Of a stretch of DNA of 14,251 nucleotides, positions 11,601 through 14,251 are shown piece after piece. The stretch's first letter is position 1. Every line of letters begins with the position of its first letter. Location: positions 1-14,251 of the forward strand of contig JAOXYC010087780.1 in assembly GCA_028565715.1 (NCBI GenBank), read 5' to 3'. The notes below the pieces were generated by a model. It made no database searches. It saw only the letters and a list, made by a program, of their open reading frames with translations, and was not told the DNA's origin. Made by a program: the position numbers and the translations under genes. The DNA is from Phoronis pallida (lineage: Eukaryota; Phoronida; Phoronidae).

Positions 11601-14251
11601 TTTCTATTGACTGAATAACGGAAGTTATACGAGGGGCCACATAATTCAACTTGTACCCAATTTTTTATCCATTTGTTATTCAAAGAGTTCAGTTGGTCTG
11701 TTGTGCATTCCAAAACTAATCGTATTTTGTGTTTGAAAATGAGTACCGTAATGAAAGATTGGACCTCTTTGTGTACCTGCTTGAAAGATCTTTCAATACA
11801 GTGGCAAAATGTTAGAGTCAATTTCCATATCTGGTAACACACCAACATACAGATTCTTGTGTGATGCTATTAGACGAAAACTTCATTGTGTGAGCTTAGT
11901 TCAGGGTTCCGGATGTCACATGACTTCCAGACCCTATTTCAACAACCAAAATCCATAATTCTTTTAATATCAAATGTTTTTGTTGAGAGTGAACCACAAT
12001 ATTTGTCATTTTCTGTATGTGAAAAACAAAGTCTTAACAATGACTGTCGGGATATAATTTTTCAAATATGTCACTAATGGCTAGTAAAAGTATTTTGATT
12101 ATTATTACCATATGCACCCTGGTATAAGCCTATGGATGTAAAGGGAATGCCAAAAACCAACAAAAAAACAGGTGGGCTTATACCTGGGTGTTTACAGTTA
12201 TTATTTTGTATTGTTGTCTGTCGTGATGCATGTTTTTTATTGTCTATTTCATTTCCCCACAGACGTTCAACACGGCTGCCAAGCCCTTCTCACCAGTGGA
12301 GTCAGTCACAAGCAAGACATCTAATCTTTCTATCAAGTAAGACCCTGCAGATACAAATTTGTTTAATGTTGATATCTTTTTGGAAAATTTAAAACTGAAA
12401 TGGCCCTGTTTGTATGTAAGCTTACATATCAAATTTGTGGCCACTTAACCGATGATACAATGACGAACCCTAAACTATAGTCTGTTCCTTGTTCTAGTTT
12501 ATGATTTCATATAAACTGATTCGACATTTGACGTGCCATGTATAAATGTCAAACACCTAATTAGACCGGACATCTTTCCAGGAATGTTATGTCACTTCTC
12601 CATAATGATCATTGCATGTATTTGTCGTCCCCATGTTTTTTTCTGTTCTCTTGATAATTAACATTTGGACTCATTTGCATGACTTAATTTTAAATGATTT
12701 CCTGAATTGTCTATTTTCTGTATTGTTTGGAGTGTGTTCTTTTAAGATTAAAAGCTAAAATATGTTTTCACAGGATTAATTGAATGTTTTTAAGTAGGAA
12801 TGATTTATTTGCATTTGTTAAATCTATAGGTTTATGTTTTAGCTAACCTATAAGTAGGATGATTATTTTACCGTAGGAATATTTTTAAATCAGTTAAAAC
12901 TGATTGATTATTTTAAGCCTGCAATGTTCTTACATTTTTCAGTTTGTTAGTTTGGGAATTGCACTTTTACATTATGAATGATGTGTAAACATTGCCTTTC
13001 TGTTATTCTTGCACTTCATGCGGTTACGTTTGCTCCAAATTTTCTTGCACCCACTTTTCATTTCAAACGTGTATGTCCTTTTATTTAAATTAGCTTAAAT
13101 CATTTGTGTTGCATTGACATTGTGTTGTCCGACTGTCTCAACCACTACCACCCAATAATATTTCTTACCCGTTAACGCTCCTTTCTCCCAGTAACAGGAA
13201 TGGTTATGCAAGTCCCTCCGAGAGTGCTCGATACCAGGACCCCTCTCCAGACGGCACCCCGATGTACCGAGGTTACACTGACCCCAATGTACAGTCACGC
13301 TCATTCAATGCTTTGCAGAATGTTGTTGAGAGTGGCCAAGGTAGTGTTTCGTCCTCTTCATTGTATAATTTGTTTGAACAAGAGGTATACAACTTAGCAA
13401 TGTAAAATTATAGACTTTTTGATTATTATGGCATTTCATCCATTTCTTTGTATGTTCCTGAAGTGAAAAACAATTACATATTAAAAGCTTGATTCTTATT
13501 ATTGGAATTCTATTTCTTTTATGCAAATTGAATGTTTTCTTTTGCCAAACTGAATTTATTTTTAGTGTGTAACAAGCCTAAATTCAAATTATATAAAAGA
13601 AAATAATGAAATGTCATAGTTTAAAAGTTGATACTTTTCACACTGCTAAGTTGAAACGTATGCCTCTGATTTTATTACTGCTCGAATGCAGATAATCTCT
13701 TTCATAATCATGGTGATTACATTTTCTTCTTTTTATTTTGTTGCATTCTACATAGATTTTTCAACAAAAATCAATGTGAATGTCAATTTGGTACTTCAAG
13801 AATTGAAAATTTCTAGTTTTGGTTTTTCTTTTATAATAACAGTGTTTTTTCAAATTGTATTATCCTTTCCATGAAGTGTTGTTTATAGAATAAATTGTCC
13901 AGCTATGAGAGAGACGGTAATCAAAAATTGTGGCGACATATACATAGAAAAGGATCTTTATTTTGTATCCATACATTGTCAAAGTACAATGATGGCCGCA
14001 ACCAATGTTTGACCATCTCTATATCTGGACAACTTATTGTACTTTCTCCCATAATGCAACATTACATGCTTCTTGTCATGTTCTGATTGCTGTTTACTTT
14101 CAGCTCCTCATGTGCCTGCACCACCACCGCCACCACCCAACCCCGGCAGATATCCTGCCCAGCAACAATCTCCTGTTGGCAGGATGTCTCCACAGCAACC
14201 ATCTGCCTATGGCAGAGCCCCTGTCCAACAAGCCCCCTCCCACCAGCAACC
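2582..14251 (+). CDS. Zasp: PDZ-LIM protein, Zasp/LDB3-like (ALP/Enigma family), 3' incomplete
   Basis: Spliced gene: join 2582-2692, 9615-9766, 10019-10220, 12263-12336, 13192-13340, 14104->14251 gives 278 complete codons with no stop; replacing 10019-10220 by 11423-11501 gives 237. Residues about 5-88 form a PDZ domain with the family signature WGFRMQGGKDF (W19-F29), VTPGSLAEKCGL (38-49) and HKDAQDLIIRSGN (68-80); His68 at the start of the second helix suggests class I ligand binding. Exon 4 carries FNTAAKPFS, like the post-PDZ YNNAARPFS of fly Zasp52 as I recall it. Exon 5 carries QSRSF (214-218), as in the middle region of LDB3. Exon 6 is a Pro/Gln-rich linker. Family members bind alpha-actinin through the PDZ domain and organise Z-discs or stress fibres; LIM domains usually follow the linker and would lie off the window. 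The orthology is inferred from remembered family motifs. The PDZ assignment is firm; the exact subfamily is less so. Confidence 0.9.
3257..3452 (-). repeat. tRNA-derived SINE, minus strand
   Basis: Read on the minus strand, the element begins with a tRNA-like head: an A-box-like TGTCTAGTGGTT at 3447-3436 and a perfect B box, GGTTCGATTCC, at 3404-3394, spaced as in a pol III internal promoter. The body follows, containing TGGCGGTCCATGGTTGCTC. The tail is an AT-rich stretch with CATA/CATG repeats (3257-3290). The acceptor stem does not pair properly and no 3' tRNA end is present, so this is a SINE, not a functional tRNA. The body family was not identified. Confidence 0.75.
7035..7275 (+). repeat. 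Second tRNA-derived SINE, plus strand, degenerate
   Basis: It begins GGTGGATTAGCTCAGTTGC, a good tRNA 5' end with A box TAGCTCAGTTG at 7042-7052. It continues with a decayed anticodon arm and no clear B box. The body contains GGTCCTTCAGCAAGATATTT and a GATGGACTAGCATCATATC segment; similar GATGGACTGGCGTCC-type blocks are familiar from conserved central domains of animal SINEs. It differs from the minus-strand SINE in this intron. The 3' boundary is approximate. Confidence 0.62.
8162..8623. mobile_element. MITE with 39-bp terminal inverted repeats, TA target site
   Basis: The left arm 8162-8200 and right arm 8585-8623 are inverted copies matching at 37 of 39 bases, each starting TACCGTATAGCCC (left) or TACCGTATAGCCCT (right, reverse complement). 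If the outer TA is the target duplication, the element is 458 bp with ends CCGTATAG, consistent with a Tc1/mariner-type insertion. It is more GC- and CpG-rich than its surroundings. It encodes no transposase, so it is non-autonomous. A second inverted pair lies inside (8219-8234 and 8313-8328, 15 of 16 bases). Confidence 0.85.
9269..9400. repeat. Possible dispersed repeat fragment starting with a G-run
   Basis: It starts with TGGGTGGGGGGGGTAC and continues with GGTACAGATGTGCCGCCC and GGTACCCATATGGATACC. The base composition differs from the intron around it and the pattern looks like a decayed repeat. There is no internal duplication or inverted terminus clear enough to set its limits. Confidence 0.3.
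9615..9766 (+). CDS. Zasp: Exon 2: second half of PDZ domain
   Basis: The acceptor is TTTTTAAAG|GTGACT and the donor is CAGAG|GTAATC; the exon enters in phase 0 and leaves in phase 2. It encodes residues 38-87 and two bases of Arg88. Visible PDZ elements are the TPGS turn, GLQTGDVILKIGNE (strands C and D with the conserved G-D), the helix starting at His68, and the last strand VEFILQR. The family places an intron in the same region after the SR/AR-V/ITPG junction as far as I recall. Confidence 0.95.
9767..10018 (+). other. Intron 2
   Basis: A 252-bp intron in phase 2 between the end of the PDZ domain and exon 3A. AT-rich, with a pyrimidine-rich end (TTTTATTTCATTTCTAG). Nothing else is seen. 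Confidence 0.85.
10019..10220 (+). CDS. Zasp: Exon 3A: long post-PDZ linker (alternative to 3B)
   Basis: The acceptor is CATTTCTAG|GGGCAG and the donor TCAGAG|GTAATG; it enters in phase 2, completing AGG for Arg88, and leaves in phase 0. It encodes 67 residues (89-155) from GSGSNTQGVRTVTQITFNPN, through a proline-rich middle with VPPLLPPMKPYPS, to a Ser/Thr-rich end with ISTTSSTTSE. This is a low-complexity, probably disordered segment with no fold seen. Codon composition is more GC-rich than the surrounding intron, which supports coding. Read into the intron it meets TGA after three codons. Confidence 0.88.
10221..11422 (+). other. Intron between exons 3A and 3B
   Basis: About 1.2 kb with no other open frame bounded by good splice sites. 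It holds the CCGGGAG-rich element at 11213-11366, which ends 56 bp before exon 3B. In the exon 3B isoform the excised intron would run from 9767 to 11422, removing exon 3A. Confidence 0.6.
11213..11366. repeat. Small CCGGGAG-rich element with short inverted ends
   Basis: It is bounded by TGCCAAG (11213-11219) and its inverse CTTGGCA (11360-11366). Inside, CTAAAACCGGGAGA occurs twice, identically, at 11230-11243 and 11326-11339, and further GGGAG or TCCCGG copies occur in both orientations. It is strongly GC-rich in AT-rich DNA. It is probably a short non-autonomous element or an internally duplicated repeat; the family is not known to me. Confidence 0.6.
11423..11501 (+). CDS. Zasp: Exon 3B: short post-PDZ linker, candidate mutually exclusive exon
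   Basis: This is a 79-nt candidate between acceptor ATATTTCAG|GGGAGG and donor TCTGAG|GTATTT. Joined to exon 2 its first base completes AGG (Arg88), then 26 codons encode GGVTGLKAPPIGNHAYQ, TTHQS and PASE, leaving in phase 0 straight into exon 4. Entry and exit phases equal those of exon 3A, and both exons end in Ser-Glu. APPIGNHAY loosely recalls the Zasp-motif core (TPIGLYS), but I do not claim it is one. A second donor 9 nt downstream (TTTCAG|GTTTGA) would add V-F-Q in frame. The assignment rests on phase, splice signals and open frame only. Confidence 0.68.
11502..12262 (+). other. Intron between exons 3B and 4
   Basis: A 761-bp AT-rich intron; in the 3A isoform the excised intron is 10221-12262. 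It contains the 76-bp hairpin element at 12115-12190. Open frames on either strand here have no codon bias or recognisable content. Confidence 0.6.
12115..12190. mobile_element. 76-bp hairpin element, MITE-like
   Basis: CACCCTGGTATAAGCC (12115-12130) is inverted at 12175-12190 as GGCTTATACCTGGGTG, with 15 of 16 bases pairing, around a 44-bp purine-rich centre containing a poly-A tract. The size and ends fit a very small MITE or a solo deletion derivative. No clear target-site duplication was found. It ends 72 bp before exon 4. Confidence 0.6.
12263..12336 (+). CDS. Zasp: Exon 4: conserved AAKPFS motif
   Basis: The acceptor is TTTCCCCACAG|ACGTTC, with a pyrimidine tract, and the donor is ATCAA|GTAAGA. 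It enters in phase 0 and leaves in phase 2. It encodes TFNTAAKPFSPVESV, then TSKTSNLSI, residues 156-179, plus two bases of codon 180. FNTAAKPFS matches in position and pattern the YNNAARPFS motif that follows the PDZ in fly Zasp52 from memory, which supports a Zasp assignment and confirms the frame. Confidence 0.9.
12337..13191 (+). other. Intron between exons 4 and 5
   Basis: An 855-bp, strongly AT-rich phase 2 intron. I looked for an exon encoding the Zasp motif and saw none. It ends in CTCCTTTCTCCCAG. Confidence 0.8.
13192..13340 (+). CDS. Zasp: Exon 5: QSRSF motif of the ALP/ZASP middle region
   Basis: The acceptor is CTTTCTCCCAG|TAACAG; an alternative acceptor 6 nt on (TAACAG|GAATGG) is also in frame. 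The donor is GCCAAG|GTAGTG. It enters in phase 2 and leaves in phase 1. It encodes NRNGYASPSESARYQ, DPSPDGTPMYRGYTD and PNVQSRSFNALQNVVESGQ, residues 181-229. The QSRSF-x-x-LQ stretch resembles the end of the conserved middle region of vertebrate LDB3 and PDLIM proteins (LDB3 has NLQSRSF as I recall). The region just before it is Ser/Pro/Tyr-rich. Confidence 0.92.
13341..14103 (+). other. Intron between exons 5 and 6
   Basis: A 763-bp phase 1 intron. Its first 44 bases stay open in the exon 5 frame up to a second donor-like site (GAG|GTATAC at 13385); see the findings. The rest is AT-rich with no supported feature. Confidence 0.8.
14104..14251 (+). CDS. Zasp: Exon 6 (partial): Pro/Gln-rich linker
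   Basis: The acceptor is GTTTACTTTCAG|CTCCTC. It enters in phase 1 and is open to the window edge, where two bases of a Pro codon are cut. It encodes APHVPAPPPPPPNPGRY, then a PAQQQSP, SPQQPSAYGR and VQQAPSHQQ series, residues 230-278. The six-proline run is a possible ligand for SH3, EVH1 or profilin. Long Pro/Ala/Gln linkers before the LIM domains are usual in LDB3-like proteins. No LIM cysteines appear before the edge, so the C-terminal half is not in this window. Confidence 0.92.

Noticed and set aside
11585-12077. Open frames on both strands in the intron after exon 3B
   Set aside because: AT-rich, no family motif, no splice pair in a phase fitting exons 3B and 4.
13895-14086. 63-codon frame just before exon 6
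   Set aside because: Starts without ATG, no domain, lies wholly in the intron and does not join exon 6 in frame by any good donor.
1-14251. Bacterial features such as operons, CRISPR arrays, ribosome binding sites
   Set aside because: The gene structure is clearly eukaryotic; no spaced repeats or prokaryotic gene order occur.

Overview
The window is animal nuclear DNA from an invertebrate, probably a marine lophotrochozoan; the exact taxon cannot be fixed from the sequence. It is AT-rich, has GT-AG introns of about 0.25 to 7 kb, and carries tRNA-derived SINEs and small inverted-repeat elements. It contains one recognisable protein-coding gene, on the + strand and running off the right edge: a PDZ-LIM protein of the ALP/Enigma class, closest in its visible motifs to the Zasp/LDB3 (Cypher) group of sarcomeric Z-disc proteins. 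None of the long open reading frames corresponds to a whole gene. The gene was assembled from short exons by matching splice sites, reading phase and protein-family motifs.

Layout. Positions 1-1480 are AT-rich and CpG-poor, with no gene seen. From about 1481 to 2760 CpG density rises sharply, and this stretch ends in a likely promoter (E-box, MEF2-like site and TATAAA within about 30 bp) just before exon 1. Coding exons are exon 1 (2582-2692), exon 2 (9615-9766), exon 3A (10019-10220), exon 3B (11423-11501), exon 4 (12263-12336), exon 5 (13192-13340) and exon 6 (14104 to beyond 14251). Exons 1 and 2 encode the PDZ domain, exons 3A and 3B are alternative linkers, exons 4 and 5 carry the conserved post-PDZ motifs, and exon 6 is a proline/glutamine-rich linker. 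The LIM domains, if present, lie beyond the window.

Main observation. Exons 3A and 3B have the same entry phase (2) and exit phase (0), similar first residues (R-G-x-G versus R-G-G) and the same last two residues (S-E). Each joins exon 2 to exon 4 in frame. Including both shifts the frame and reaches a TGA one base before the end of exon 3B. They therefore look like mutually exclusive exons giving a long (67-residue) or short (26-residue) linker directly after the PDZ domain. Vertebrate LDB3 is also alternatively spliced in its post-PDZ region.

The introns hold several elements: a SINE on the minus strand (about 3257-3452), a second SINE on the plus strand (about 7035-7275), a 462-bp MITE with 39-bp terminal inverted repeats and a TA target site (8162-8623), a 154-bp CCGGGAG-rich element just upstream of exon 3B, and a 76-bp hairpin element just upstream of exon 4.
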